From NCBI GenBank assembly GCA_033002965.1, contig JAURVB010014579.1, positions 143,224-207,223 on the forward strand: DNA of 64,000 nt, written 5' to 3'. The DNA comes from Piper betle. Taxonomy: Eukaryota > Streptophyta > Magnoliopsida > Piperales > Piperaceae. Below, one piece after another: positions 46,299 to 57,860 of the stretch. Position numbers and translations under genes: made by a program. Numbering within the stretch: the first letter of the stretch is position 1; every line of letters begins with the position of its first letter. The notes beneath the pieces were generated by a model, which was given only the letters and a program-made list of their open reading frames with translations, was not told the origin of the DNA and did not search any database.

Positions 46299-46745
46299 CC
46301 ACTAGATGATACAAAAATTTAGATAATTGTTAAATAATTTGAAACTAGCGTGAAAGAAGTTGATAGGGTGCTTTATATCATACGTTATGCATAACTATGT
46401 AACTTTTTATTGCTATGTGAGACAACAAGGTATCGTGTAGGTAATTGACTTATGGAGACATATCTTTAGCATATTAACAAGCTTCTATTGAGTTAGAGGA
46501 CATTCTACGTTAGGTTAATTACAGCATAACACCGGTATGGGACGGTGGGCCACCTATGTGTCATGCTAGGTGCACATGCCACATAGCCAATGAGCATATA
46601 TGGGACGCCTTTACAATCAGAGGTGTCATCTAGGTAGTAGTGGGTGGTATGGGACACCTGTGAGATATGGATAATAATGCCATGGGACAGTGTGCCCCAC
46701 TTTAGCTATGCATATGAGTGGCAATGCTTAATTAAGAAAACACTA
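46299..46745 (+). other. Segment J: unidentified internal sequence of family B
   Basis: About 450 bases sit between gag and the polypurine tract, where pol would be. No coding frame and no terminal inverted repeats are seen. The 3' half (46505-46740) recurs in reverse at 34510-34316 inside another B copy. It contains repeated GTGGGCCACCTATGTG / GTGCACATGCCACATAG-type words. Origin unknown. Confidence 0.7.
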
Positions 46746-46790
46746 ATTTTTTCTCCCTATGACTTATTATTTTTTGGAGGACAAAAATTC

Positions 46791-46805
46791 CCAAGCTGGG
46801 GAGAT
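46791..46805 (+). other. Polypurine tract of element B1
   Basis: CCAAGCTGGGGAGAT lies directly before the 3' LTR, matching the tract of family A. Confidence 0.75.
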
Positions 46806-47107
46806 TGTAAAACCCTGAAAAAAATAATTAGGTTATTTTATTTAGGGTTTTGTAAATCTTAGAACGAACCATAAATATTATTTAATTAAATTAATTCTTG
46901 AAAAAATTAATATTATAAATTATCAATTTTGACCTTTAGCATATCGGATATAATGATATTTATAATATTTTTAGGATTTAACATCCATTCATATTAACTT
47001 AATAATTACTTTTTGACTTTACATTATCACACAAATGACTTTTTGAATTCCACACATATTTATAAAATTTAATGTAGTGACTTCTTGAATTCCACACATA
47101 TTCTTCT

Positions 47108-47117
47108 ATATAAAGGA
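47108..47117 (+). promoter_or_regulatory. TATA box of the B1 LTR
   Basis: TATATAAAGG, conserved in the B LTRs near 25475, 27693 and 50855. It replaces the palindromic TATA motif of A and G at the same relative position, about 120 bases before the donor-like site. Confidence 0.6.
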
Positions 47118-47235
47118 GAGTTCTGTTGATGTTAAATGAAACATCCTCTGGATAGTTTGTGAGCACATTTGACTCACAGAAGGGAAGGCTTTAGGATCGT
47201 GTGTCATAGTTGCGGGTTCCTCATCACAATACCAG

Positions 47236-47800
47236 GTTCGTATAATTACTTGAAATGTTATATATTTCGATTTGGGAGTCTTGGTCGGCCTGAGTCCACA
47301 TTCGATCACCATGCGCTGAGCGCAACTGGGGTCAAAGAATTGGCTCAGTCCGACACAGGGCAGCACCCTTAAAAAAATTACTATGTGGGAGTCTTGGTCG
47401 ACTTGAGTTCATATTCGACCACCATGCGCCGAGCGCAACCGGGGTCAATGAATTGACTCAATCCGACACAGGGCAGCACCCCCTGAAAGATTAAATACCT
47501 GCCCCCATGCCGAAAGGGGTGACAGGGTGCAGTGGCGCAAGACGGCTCATTATGCACTTGTGATACCGAGAGGGTGAGTCAATGGCAAATATCGGTAACT
47601 ATAGGCCGAGGGCCACGTAGCGTGTGTGCGCATACATGGGATTGTAGCTGGATGGGCGGCCACCCTCCCAGCATATTAAGAGCTCAGCATAGGCTCATAA
47701 TCACTAAAAGATGTAATTCAGATGTTGTGGAATATATTAATTATTTCTTGTAATTATACGACTTAGTGTTTTTATCACTAACGCGGAATTGCCTCCACAG
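47236..47800 (+). other. Predicted leader intron in the B1 3' LTR
   Basis: Donor-like ATACCAG|GTTCGTATAAT. Acceptor-like TATCACTAAC, then GCCTCCACAG|GTATG. 565 bp. In the B solo LTR the donor is degraded to CATGTTCAT at about 50971. Confidence 0.38.
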
Positions 47801-48065
47801 GTATGAGCATGGAAGGATGGGTAGAGTCGGGACAGCTGGAGGACTCTATTATTGGACTATTCTTTTCTCGAGATTGTTTGCATGGCAGTGGGATTTTGGT
47901 TCGGTTCATGGGACTTAGATTATTTCGAGCATTTATTATATTAACTTTTATGTCAAGAGTTTATTTAAAATCTTGAAAATTAATAGAAAATTAATTTATG
48001 AGACACTTAGTTTCATATAGTAACACTTAGCTCGTGGCTCGGAATGGGCGGGTTGTTACAGCATT

Positions 48066-48180
48066 ACTTTCAAAAGACCCTATCCCACTAAGAGAAGAAG
48101 AGGAGGAGGTAGCATCACATTTGGGAGGAGGTGTCCCTTTGACTGGTCACTTCACCATGACTAGCCTCAGCTCGGATTAA
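48066..48180 (+). pseudogene. Athila envelope-like ORF remnant, 3' end
   Basis: Continues the frame cut at 43591: an acidic stretch (LREEEEEVASHLGG), then TGHFTMTSLSSD and a stop at about 48178. With B1 and one GCATT set aside, the local frame across the break stays open. Confidence 0.5.
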
Positions 48181-49680
48181 AATATGTGACATATCTAATG
48201 AAAATTTCTCTCTCCCTATCCTCCTCTTTCTTCCTTCTTTACTTTTGCTACTCCTAACTGCTTGCATTGGTGATTAAACTATTCTTTTGTAGATTATCTG
48301 ATATTAACTGTGAGGGCACAACTAGACTTAAGTTCGGACGTGAAGACAATTCATACTTTTGGTTTATATAATAGTTAATTGTTTTGTGTGCGATAGAATA
48401 GGTTGTCTTGATATAACATAGTTAGAAAATGCAGAGATCTAATTTTTTATCATAGCATGATATGGTTAGGACTAATTTTGCATATTGAATTGTGGGAGTT
48501 AAATTTTGAATGCAACTGAATTAGTATCTAGCCATGTGCTCTGCCTTGTTAAATGTAAATGGGAATCCTTGTAAATTTTTGAGAAAGGTGAATTAGAATC
48601 TCAATCCAGGATTTTTGACGAGAAATTTTTTGGATAGTTAGGAAATGATTTTGGTGAGACTAAATTAGCATGGCCAAAATTAGTCATCACTAATGCAACC
48701 ATATTTTAGACGAATTCGACCTTACATTGACTTTCCATTTGTGTCCTTGACATAATTATAGGCCTAGTTTGTTTATGAGAAATCTATTGTTTTCACATTG
48801 ACCTAGCATGACTAAGTAGGATTTTTTTTCACTGTGTCAATGTGCTCATAAGATAGGGAGGACTACATGCAACCACTTGAAGAAGAAGGAAAGAAGTTGT
48901 CTGGTGAAAAAGAAGAAAAAGAAGGGAGGAAAGTTTTAGAAGAATTGAGAAAATCGTTTAATTGTGAATATTCCTATATTAAGGCCACAAGGCGGTATTG
49001 CATGTATAAATACATATACTTCAAAAAATATATTTGGAAAAGATGGAGAGATAAGGAACCGGAAGGGAATTGCATTTAAGGAGAAGAAAATCATAGTTAC
49101 TAATCTTATTGAGCACAATGATCAGTTGAAGAAATTTTGGTAGATGCCCTTGCTTATTTTTCAGTTTTCCCATTTTTAAAGCCCTAGATTTGACCCTATT
49201 ACAATCCAATAAGTCATTTACTAGATAACAATTCGATCCAGGAAATCGAAGCCAGGTGATCCTCATTAATATCACAACTCAATTACGTGGAGAGACCACC
49301 TGACTTCAAAACTTATAATGAACCGATCTTCCTTGACCTACAAGGTTCCCAATTGATATAAACATAGTTGTGTATTGGGGAAGGAATAACCAGTTGTGTG
49401 AAAATTGCTCATAGCTTTTGCTTATATGTAGATAAGTCTTTCATCATTTGATTATTGTTATGAAGAATTGGGGTTGACCACTAGTATTTTATTTTGGTAG
49501 GGACTAGTAAAGTTTAAGTTTGGAGACTTGATATTTCATAAATTAACATAACATTTTGATAGCCTTTGTATATCATTTCCATGCCCTATCTCCATTTTTC
49601 CTTAGCATTTTTTACTAAAATTTAAAATTTTTGAATTATCACAAGTTATAGAAAAAATGCATAAATCAACCAATTCTAAA
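48181..49680. other. Uncharacterised AT-rich stretch
   Basis: Follows the Athila remnant and probably holds its 3' untranslated region and decayed LTR. No conserved domain, repeat or LTR end is recognised. The Lys/Glu-rich frame at 48867-49079 has no recognisable domain and is not called. Confidence 0.4.
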
Positions 49681-50486
49681 TAAAGAATTATATTTTGAAG
49701 GAGAATAAACGAGGCTCGTGCACACTTGCATATGGGACCGAACTAGTGCACTACCAACCTAGAATGGAATATTTCAGGCCTACAAATCTCTACCCACATT
49801 TAGACCTGCAAATCCCTGCATACATTTTTGACCAAGGAAGGTAGTGTGTGCACTTACACCTACTACCTTGTGACAGATCAACCATGAAAGACCTGAATCA
49901 TCAGTTTGGTGTTTTTAAGGCTAATTTTGGCTTTGGTTCGACTCGGTTAGCATTCAGCTGGTCCGGTACGATCGTGTTGTTGCTAAGTGGATTCTTGTAT
50001 GTTGCTGTGGACTTGGGCATTAGGTGCATCCACCTTTGAGTTTTATCTTGTTGGCTTCTTATGCCACATTGTGGCCTTGTTGTTGTTTTGAGTTAGCCTA
50101 GAGCCATGTGTCGTGTTAGAGTTGGCATGTGTCTTTGGCATACCCTCTCGGCCTAGTCATGCCCTAGTAGCCTTCCCCAATCAGCCCTAGAATTTACCCC
50201 CTCTTTTTCATCCTTAATCCCACTTTCCTCATTGTCATGGGGTTTAGTGCCGCAACCCGGGGGCCCCAAGGCTGCGGCATTGGCACTGCAGCGCTCAATG
50301 CCACGACACTTCTACGCATACCTCTTTTTTAGCCAAAACCCTAGCTGCTTCAATTCCCAAAACCCACTTTTCTCTTCTTCTCTTCTCCCTCTCCTCTTGA
50401 CCACGCCTCACCTCCTCTTCCACCCTCTTTCCTTTATTTTCTTCTCTTATTCTCCTCCTTTCTTCTCCCTCTTTCCCCTCTCCTTC
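49681..50486 (+). mobile_element. Old LTR-like region, part 1 (possible 5' LTR of element H)
   Basis: Contains a GC-rich block (CCCGGGGGCCCC, GCTGCGGCATTGGCACTGCA near 50255-50310), then AAACCCTAGCTGC (about 50338) and a long CT-rich leader-like tract to 50486. This is the layout seen in other LTRs here. The LTR start is not resolved. It is interrupted by the B solo LTR. Confidence 0.45.
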
Positions 50487-51800
50487 TGCAAAACCCCGAA
50501 AAAAAATTAATTAGATTATTTTTAGGGTTTTGTAAATCTTAAAATAAACCATAAATAATATTTAATTAAATTAATTATTAAAAATCAATATCATAAATTA
50601 TCAATTATAACCTTTAGAGTACCAATACAATAATTTTAAATAAGTTTTATTTGTTAAATTTTTGGGATTTAGACCCATTCGTATTAATTCAATTGTCATT
50701 TTTTTTACTTTTTATTATCATACAAATTGATATAATTATGAGTGATTATGTTCTTTTTTATAAAATTTAATGCAATGACTTCTTTAATTCCATACATACT
50801 AATAAAGTTTAATATAGTGACTTCTTGAATTCCACACATATTCGTCTATATAAAGGAGAGTTCTAGTGATGTTAAATTAAACATCATCTGGATAGTTTGT
50901 GAGCATATTTGACTCACAAAGAGAAGGATATAGGATCGTGTGTCATAGTTGCGGGTTCCTCATGACAATACCATGTTCATATAATTACTCGAAATGTTAT
51001 ATATTCCTATATGGGAGTCTTGGTCAGCCTAAACCCACATTTGACCACCATGCATCGAGCACAACTAGGGTCAAAGAATTGGCTTAGTCTGACACGGGCC
51101 AGCACCCTAAAAATTACTACATGGGAGTCTTGGTCGGCCTAAGCTCACATTTGACCACTATGCACCGAGCGTAACTGGGGTCAAAGAAATGGCTCAATCC
51201 AACATGAGGCAATACCCTTAAAATTTATTATGTGGGAGTCCGGACACGAGGCAGCACCCTTACTATCTAGGAGTCCCGATACATGGCAACACCTTTACTA
51301 TGTGGGAGTCCCGACAGGGGGCAGCACCCTTAAAAATTATTATGTGGGAGTCCCAACATAGGGCAACACCCTTCCTATGTGGGAATCCCGACACTGGGCA
51401 GCACACTTAAAAATTATTGTGGGAGTCCCGACACGGGGCACACCCTTAAAAGACGTAATTCAAATGTTGTGGAATATATTAATTGTTTCTTGTAATTATA
51501 TAACTTAGTGTTTTTATCACTAACATGAAATTGCCTCTGCAGATATGAGCATGGAAGGATGGGTAGAGTCGGGACAGCTGGAGGACTCTATTATTGGACT
51601 ACTCTTTTCTCTAGATTGTTTGCATGGTAGTGGGATTTTGGTTCGGTTCATGGGGCTTAGATTATTTCGAGCATTTGTATATTAAATTTGTTTTTATGGA
51701 TTATTTAAAATCGTGACATTTAATAGAAAATTAATTTATGAGACACTTAGTTTTATATAGTAACACTTGGCTTGTGGCTAGGAACGGGCAGGTCGTTACA
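50487..51800 (+). mobile_element. Solo LTR of family B (1314 bp)
   Basis: It starts TGCAAAACCCC (T to C at position 3) and ends GGTCGTTACA. Perfect target duplication CCTTC is at 50482-50486 and 51801-51805, inside a CT-rich tract. Colinear with the B1 LTRs except for its own short tandem array. Confidence 0.93.
51100..51450 (+). repeat. Short tandem array in the B solo LTR
   Basis: About nine units of 30-40 bases of the type TGTGGGAGTCCCGACAYGGG/GCAGCACCCTTA, derived from the 3' part of the shared module. GGGAGTCCC inside the unit is a small palindrome. It lies in the predicted intron region. Confidence 0.8.
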
Positions 51801-51805
51801 CCTTC

Positions 51806-53960
51806 CCCTTCACTTTTTGTCTTCTGGGTACACTTTTGTCCCCTTCTTTGGTTGTTTTGCATATTTATCATTGTTTCATGTCGATCTTGATCGAATCATG
51901 TAGATTATCATTTTGATTATTTTAGTATATTACTCAGTATGTTTTGCAAGTTAGATCATTATAAAGATTTGATTTTTATATAAAGTTTGCACATTTAATA
52001 TTATTTGGATTGCGTATTGTGCGTCTATTGATTGTGCATGGTTAAACGCTTCGTAAATCAGCTAATTAATGTTATAACAATAAAAAATTGTGACATATAA
52101 AATTGGGTCATGTCCTAGACACCCAGATCATGTACCAATTATTAATCAACATATTAATAAGTGTTGCATGTGTTAAATTTCAAAACAAACCAACCATGTA
52201 ACCTTAATCAATTTCATAATGAATTTAGTTAATTTATTAAATGATAAAATGTTTAATTAATAAAAATCATTATTTGCACAGTTGGGTTCGGTGATTACGG
52301 CATCTCAATTCACCCCACAACAGCCACTCGAATTCGTATGATTCAACATCTCTCAAGATTCAGATCTCAATTCACCTCAGCAATTAGCCAGTGGGTTGCT
52401 AACTAATTTACCAACCAGATCAAACTATTTTAATAATTATTTAGATACTGCGTGATTATTTAGTATATTAGGATATCTATAGTTTAGGTGTATAGATCCC
52501 CAGACAAGCCAACATTTTTTTGAAATCTCAATTTGTAGGGGTTTAAGCCCAGATGATGTCCATAATATACCGACATCATACTTATGATCTCAAGACATGG
52601 TTTATTAACATGTTCAATTTATTGCATGATATCAGATTTCACGTGCGAGCATGATTATCATACCAGATTAGATCAGTGTGTTTATTTAATTTCCTGTTTC
52701 ATGTCATCATCTTTGTTGCATTTAGGATTATTTATGTATTGCACACGTTCATCATACAAGAGTGTGTAGTTGTCTGCATCGCTAGACCTCTCAGAGTTGG
52801 GCATCAACGTGGTAGGGCGATGCATTATCAATGATTACGATTAGGCCCAATTGGCCACTTGCTTATGATCAATATATTGTGGAGGAGTTTCTATTTTTTT
52901 TAAGTTTCTCACGGATAATTATTTAATTAATATGCCACTATTGAGATTTTTTCCTATTATTTATTTGGGACTCAATGGCATCCATTGCTAACGCATTTTC
53001 TTATATTACGTAGGTGAGCAAGCTTGAGTTGGATAGTGTAGCTACGTAGACATGAGGACACTGGCGGATGCTCGACTGGTTTTTTGTGTAGTGGGCTATT
53101 TGTTGTGTGTTGTGTCCCTTGGGGACTTTGGTATTTCATGGTTATGTATCAGGCTTATGTGTGTTGATGTCTTGAGATTATGGATTATGATGTAATGATG
53201 TGGCCATGTGGCCTTGAGACTTATGTTGTGACCCATGTCAGCTTGTGCCTTATGATATGATATCATGAGTCCTTGATAGCTTTTGTGTACCTAATTGTAT
53301 TTCCTCTTTTTGCAGACAAAATACTCTAGGGGGTGCGCAAGTTTAACCAGTTTCATGCAGAGTTCTCCATTCCCTGGAGTTGTGGAACTGATGGTTAAAT
53401 AAATATTTAGGTAAGTGAAGCCATGTTACTTGTGTAGATACATAGAGCGAAGAAGGAACATGAATTGGAGGAGCTTCTTTATTATTGTAATTGTAGTAGA
53501 TGTGCCCATATGAAGACTAGGAAAGCCTATAGTATGATGAATGTGAAATCTATGCTAAATCTTATGAAAGTGATCTCGAAATGTGGCATAATGCTTTAGA
53601 CATGTTTTTGTGAATGTTAAATCACATCATGAAATGTTTCAAAGATTGTTCTACGATTGAATGATAATTTTACAGGTTGTATAATTTTTCCATCGTCCTA
53701 TTTACTAGGGAGACTTTGTTGAATTTTCTCCATAAACTTAGTCTTCTATGTAAATTCGACTCATCTAGGTTGGCATATTTGTATGAGCCAAGCCTGCGTA
53801 TTTTGCATACATTGTGGTGTTGTCTAAGCATAGATTCCCTCAGGTTCTTTCTTTTGAAGCCTTGAATGGTTAGGCCCTTTTTGTGTCTATTCTCTATTTT
53901 AATTCCCAAAATTTATTATTTAGATTCAGTTCTCTCCAAAGGCTGAATCGCTATGTTACA
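51806..53960 (+). mobile_element. Old LTR-like region, part 2, ending at element H
   Basis: Mostly AT-rich. It has an acceptor-like site near 52986-53013 (GCTAACGC..., TATTACGTAG|GTGAGC) like the E LTRs. The 3' limit is CTATGTTACA at 53960, next to a degraded primer site. No gene is seen; short frames such as 53670-53909 lack any domain. Confidence 0.45.
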
Positions 53961-53964
53961 ATTT

Positions 53965-53977
53965 TGATATAAGAGCC
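53965..53977 (+). other. Degraded primer binding site of element H
   Basis: TGATATAAGAGCC matches TGGTATCAGAGCC at 11 of 13 positions, just after GTTACA. Confidence 0.55.
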
Positions 53978-54101
53978 CATTGGTGGCTAATTGAGATGGA
54001 AACCCATGGTGTGTGTTGTTCACATCCCCAATTGAGCGGTCTACAAGCTATATGGGTAGGTATGTCCATTTTCTAGTTTTCTTGTTGATTTTGTTTTGTT
54101 C

Positions 54102-54104
<3 letters not shown>

Positions 54105-54142
<38 letters not shown>
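54105..54142. repeat. CT microsatellite
   Basis: About 18 CT dinucleotides, followed by GTT trinucleotides, in the leader of element H. Confidence 0.9.
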
Positions 54143-54146
<4 letters not shown>

Positions 54147-54284
54147 GTTGTTGTTGCCTTGTGCTGCAAATTGCTAATTGTTGTCTTTCTCGCAATTGGC
54201 TAGGTGGTTTTGTAGGCAGCGTTGTTTGGTTTTGGCAGACTGGTATATGTGTGGGCCATGGCAGTGTCAATGGTAGTTGAGTAG

Positions 54285-56220
54285 ATGGCTCGTACTCAAA
54301 ATTCAAACAAAAGGTGAACCCAATGCCGGTTCCTACTCGTGCAGGGAGTCCCCGCTAGCCTCCTCGAGTCGCAATGACAAAGTGTCAGGATGAGCATTAG
54401 GGTATTGGTGGTGCCAGTGCCTAGGATGAGAAGATCCACCATCTGAGCACGGAGCAAAAGCAAACTCATTAGGATGTGACATGGCTGTGTTGTTGTGCTG
54501 GTGACAGTACACGAGATGGTCATGGCTATGGCACTGATGAAAAAGAGGCCGATGGATGAGACACCACTGGTAGCTTCTCCTCAGGAGAGAGCTCAGCCTC
54601 TGCCGGTGCTGCAACAGTTTGACACTCTACCTACCGAACAGTGCGAAACCTTGGAGGAGTAACTTGCTGGACAGTTGCCGGTTCCGGTTTAGCAAGGACT
54701 GGTGGGACAGTTTGTGATACCACCAATAGCACGACAGTATACCATTACACCACTAGGGTTACCAGGTGGTGGGGTGATCCAGCCACAAGGATTGACTATG
54801 ATAAGGACTCCTGCTCCGAGGCACGGGAGTGAGTAGGTTGAGGTAGTGAGGCCCCAACACTACGAGTGTTGCAAGAGCTCTGGATATTAGGAGCACGCAT
54901 CCCATCCCACTCTGAAATGGGATGTGAACCTCTTCCTAAAAATGGAAGCATTTTTTCACTAGAAGCACAGATCTAGAGGCAGCACTTGTGTAGTTTGATG
55001 ATACTGAGGTCGTGCTAGAGCACAAGGGATGCCCTCTTGACCTATGGGTCCAAGTCACCGGTGGAGCGATTAGAGGATAGAGATGGTTGCCCCTGAGATC
55101 TCCTCATGTGGTGGATATAGTGGGCAGCCTCACCCTCAAGTGCTCTCACTACAGCCTCCTTCAATGTGGTACAGTGAAACATAGGCATACCCGACTGCAA
55201 GTTCAAGAGCCTGGCATGAACCACTCTAGTGGAAATAATCTGGTTCTTACTTCAATGTTGGGCAGCACCGTACCGAGGAGATAGATTGGGAGGAGTTTCA
55301 AGAGGTCTTCTACAACTAGTTCTTCTCTGTGATGGTTGTAGAGGAGAAGAATATTGACTTCATGGCTCTTGAGTAGAGGGGCATGACAGTGGTTGAGTAT
55401 CTTGCCGCATTATTTTCACTAGAGAGGTTCATGCCAGGCTCTTGAGCTTGCAGTCAGCTATGTCTATGTTCCACTATGCCACACTGAAGGAGGCTGTAGC
55501 GAGAGCACTTGAGGGTGAGGCTGCCCACTGTATCCACCACATGAGGAGATCTCAGGGGCAATCTACCCAAATGTAGCCTGAAAGTGTCACAGAGGTAGAG
55601 GCTAGTGCCAAGAGCAGGGAGCTTTGAAGAGGCATCAGACGTATGACGCCATAATAGTTCAAGCCATGCAGGCTCAGCCGACACAGCAAGGCCCCAGGCA
55701 GTTGCAGACCTAGTAGTACAAGAGGTGTCAGTAGCAGGGTTGTCAAGACAACCCAGTGTGCCCCACCTCCCAAAGGAGGCACCCGACAAGTTCATGAGGG
55801 GTACCGGTGCCTCCTTTCTGTGTGATGAGATGGGTCACTGAGTAGTTGAGTGTCTACATCAAGCCCAGCAGCAACAATACTAGCAGTAGAAGTATGAGGC
55901 TAGACCCCAGCAATAGTATTCGTAGAGTCCTTAGCAGCAGCAATAGCATCATCCAAGGCAGAAATAGTAGTCCCAACAGCAGACGTAGGGGATCTTGTTG
56001 GCACCTACATTGTGTGCTTTCTTGCCCCCGCCTGCACCTCAACAGTAGGGGTAGGGATAGAAGTGTCGTCATAGCCAATAGTAGTGTGACCAGCTGGGTC
56101 AATAAACACAGGGAGTTGTTGTTGCAAAAGCTAGACAGGGTAGATGCAGTGCCAATGACACAAGGTCAGGGTGATAGAGCTGAGCAGCAAGGTAGAGTGT
56201 ATATCACAAACCCTAATGAG
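54285..56220 (+). pseudogene. gag: gag of element H, with an internal inverted duplication
   Basis: The frame starts MARTQN but stops within about ten codons. Further on are gag-like WEEFQEVFYN and GMTVVEYLA (about 55280-55410), the LKEAVARALEGEA segment (about 55490) and one zinc knuckle (CDEMGH...VEC, about 55820-55850), followed by a Gln/Ser-rich low-complexity stretch. The expected upstream gag core is missing. In its place 55087-55235 is a reversed copy of 55414-55563. Stops are frequent. Confidence 0.7.
55087..55563. repeat. Inverted repeat inside H gag
   Basis: Arms 55087-55235 and 55414-55563 are reverse complements at about 90 percent by eye (for example GCTCTTGAGCTTGCAGTC against GACTGCAAGTTCAAGAGC), with a spacer of about 180 bases. 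Confidence 0.85.
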
Positions 56221-57240
56221 GTTCTGTAGGACGTGGCAGTGATCACAGATACACTACTTCTGGACTCAATACCTGCTCTTGTTTTATATGACACTATTAG
56301 CACCCATACTTTCATAGCTCAGACTTTCATCCCTAGGATTGGCATAGGACTAGAGGACTTAGGCTATGACTTTGTTTTGGATGACACCAATTTTTAGAGC
56401 ACCTTAGCACGTGGCCCCACTTGAGCTCAGGGAGCTGAAGTAGCAATTGCAGGAGTTGTTGGATCACATGTTCATTAGACCAATAATCTCACCCTGGGGT
56501 GCTCCTATCCTCTTTGTCAGGAAAAAGGACAGCAGTCTACAGTTGTACATTAACTACAGAATGCTCAACCTAGCATCTATGAAGAACAGATATCCCTTGC
56601 CAAGGATTGATGATCTATTTGCTCAATTAGGTGGAGCTTCAATATTCTCAAAGATTGATCTTCGATCAGTTTATCATCAACTTGGGATCAGAGAGGACGA
56701 TGTGTAGGAAACAGCCTTCAAGATGAGATACGGTCACTATGAGATCCTTGTCATGCCCTTTGTCTTGACCAACACTCTGGCAACATTCATGGATCTTATG
56801 AACCAGGTGTTCAGACCATATATAGATCATCAGTTTGTGATTGTGTTCTTTGATCACATTTTGATCTACTTGAGGTCTTTGGAGGTGCACAAGACACAAT
56901 TGAAAATAGCCTTGCAAACTCGCTGTAAGCACCAGTTGTACGCTAAACTATCCAAGTGCAAGTTTTGTCTATCGATCTAGTTTTCCTTGGCAACATGGAA
57001 CCGTCAACAAGTATTTCAGTGGACTCAGCCAAGGTTGACGTAGTTCTTAGATGGGAAAGATCGATGTCAACATTAGAGATTTGGAGTTTCTTGGGTCTCG
57101 TAGGCTACTATCAACGGTTAATTCAAGGTTTCTCATTGATAACAGCTCCTCTCACATAGCTGATTAGAAAGGAGGAATGCTTTGTGTGGACTAACGCTTG
57201 TGGGCACAACTTTGAGACATTGAAGGACTATCTCACTATA
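56221..57240 (+). pseudogene. pol: Protease remnant and reverse transcriptase of element H
   Basis: A protease-like strand (LVLYDTISTHTFI, about 56275-56315) has lost the DSG triad. RT follows: [48 protein letters not shown], a stop near 56706, then YGHYEILVMPFVLTNT, and a catalytic box reading FFDH instead of FVDD. The connection (WSFLGLVGYYQRLIQGF) ends at about 57240, where the match stops. RNase H and integrase are absent. Confidence 0.85.
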
Positions 57241-57860
57241 GGATAGCCATTAAACTTGTCCAATCCAATTACCAATGGGTAGTGGTCAAAGAGACTTCCC
57301 ATCTATATATATTTCCAGAGGCTAAGCTCCACAGAATAATGATAACCACAATAATAATGATAGCGTATCATGTCAGAGCCACTCAGGTCTAGGTGAAGCA
57401 ATACTATAGTAACAAATGTTACTGGTCCTCACATAACTAAATGAGCTGTAGATAACTCAAATTATACAATCCATATATATTCCAAGCTAGAAGGAATTAT
57501 AGTTCAATGAGAAAGGTTATTGTGGTTGTAGTGAGACAGCCCTAGTACATTGCACAACGATACCCTATCACAATATCGTACAAAGAATATAGTAGCACAA
57601 TACATTAATTTTAGTATAATAGTGCAGTATAGACTCATATTTGTAATCTTTAGAAACACCATTAGGGTCCCTCGATATCATCTAGGGTACAACATAACAA
57701 TAAAAATAGTACATTCAATCGACATGTATAATAGTAACCTGTTTAGTACAATAACAATGACAATAACAATAACGGCTTAACAATAACAGTGACAATATCA
57801 ATGTTGATAACAACGTAGTAGTAGTAACGACGTCAATATCAATAATTGTAACATTATCAG
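57241..57860 (-). mobile_element. LTR I, part 1 (minus strand, E/F-like)
   Basis: On the minus strand GGACCAGTAACATTTGTTACT (about 57440-57420) matches the F LTR at 2140-2160 and its acceptor region. The outer terminus is not found, so the left end is truncated near 57241-57290. The right part is rich in AACAATAAC-type low-complexity DNA. Confidence 0.55.

Larger units (their letters stand above)
46806..48060 (+). mobile_element. 3' LTR of element B1 (1255 bp)
   Basis: TGTAAAACCC...GGGTTGTTACA, then target duplication GCATT. It includes an AGGGTTTT (reverse telo-box) near the start, a TATA box, a donor-like site, two shared modules (47282-47365, 47397-47475), a conserved block with GGGTGAGTCAATGGCAAATA, and the acceptor-like site at 47800. 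Confidence 0.93.

Noticed and set aside
46299..46745. Segment J as a MITE
   Set aside because: No terminal inverted repeats or target duplication can be seen, and it has a fixed place between gag and polypurine tract in the B family.
48867..49079. Lys/Glu-rich frame of 70 codons
   Set aside because: Low complexity in AT-rich DNA, no domain or partner; chance is likely.
54641..54832. Thr-rich 63-codon frame in H gag region
   Set aside because: It is an out-of-register reading of decayed gag, not a separate gene.
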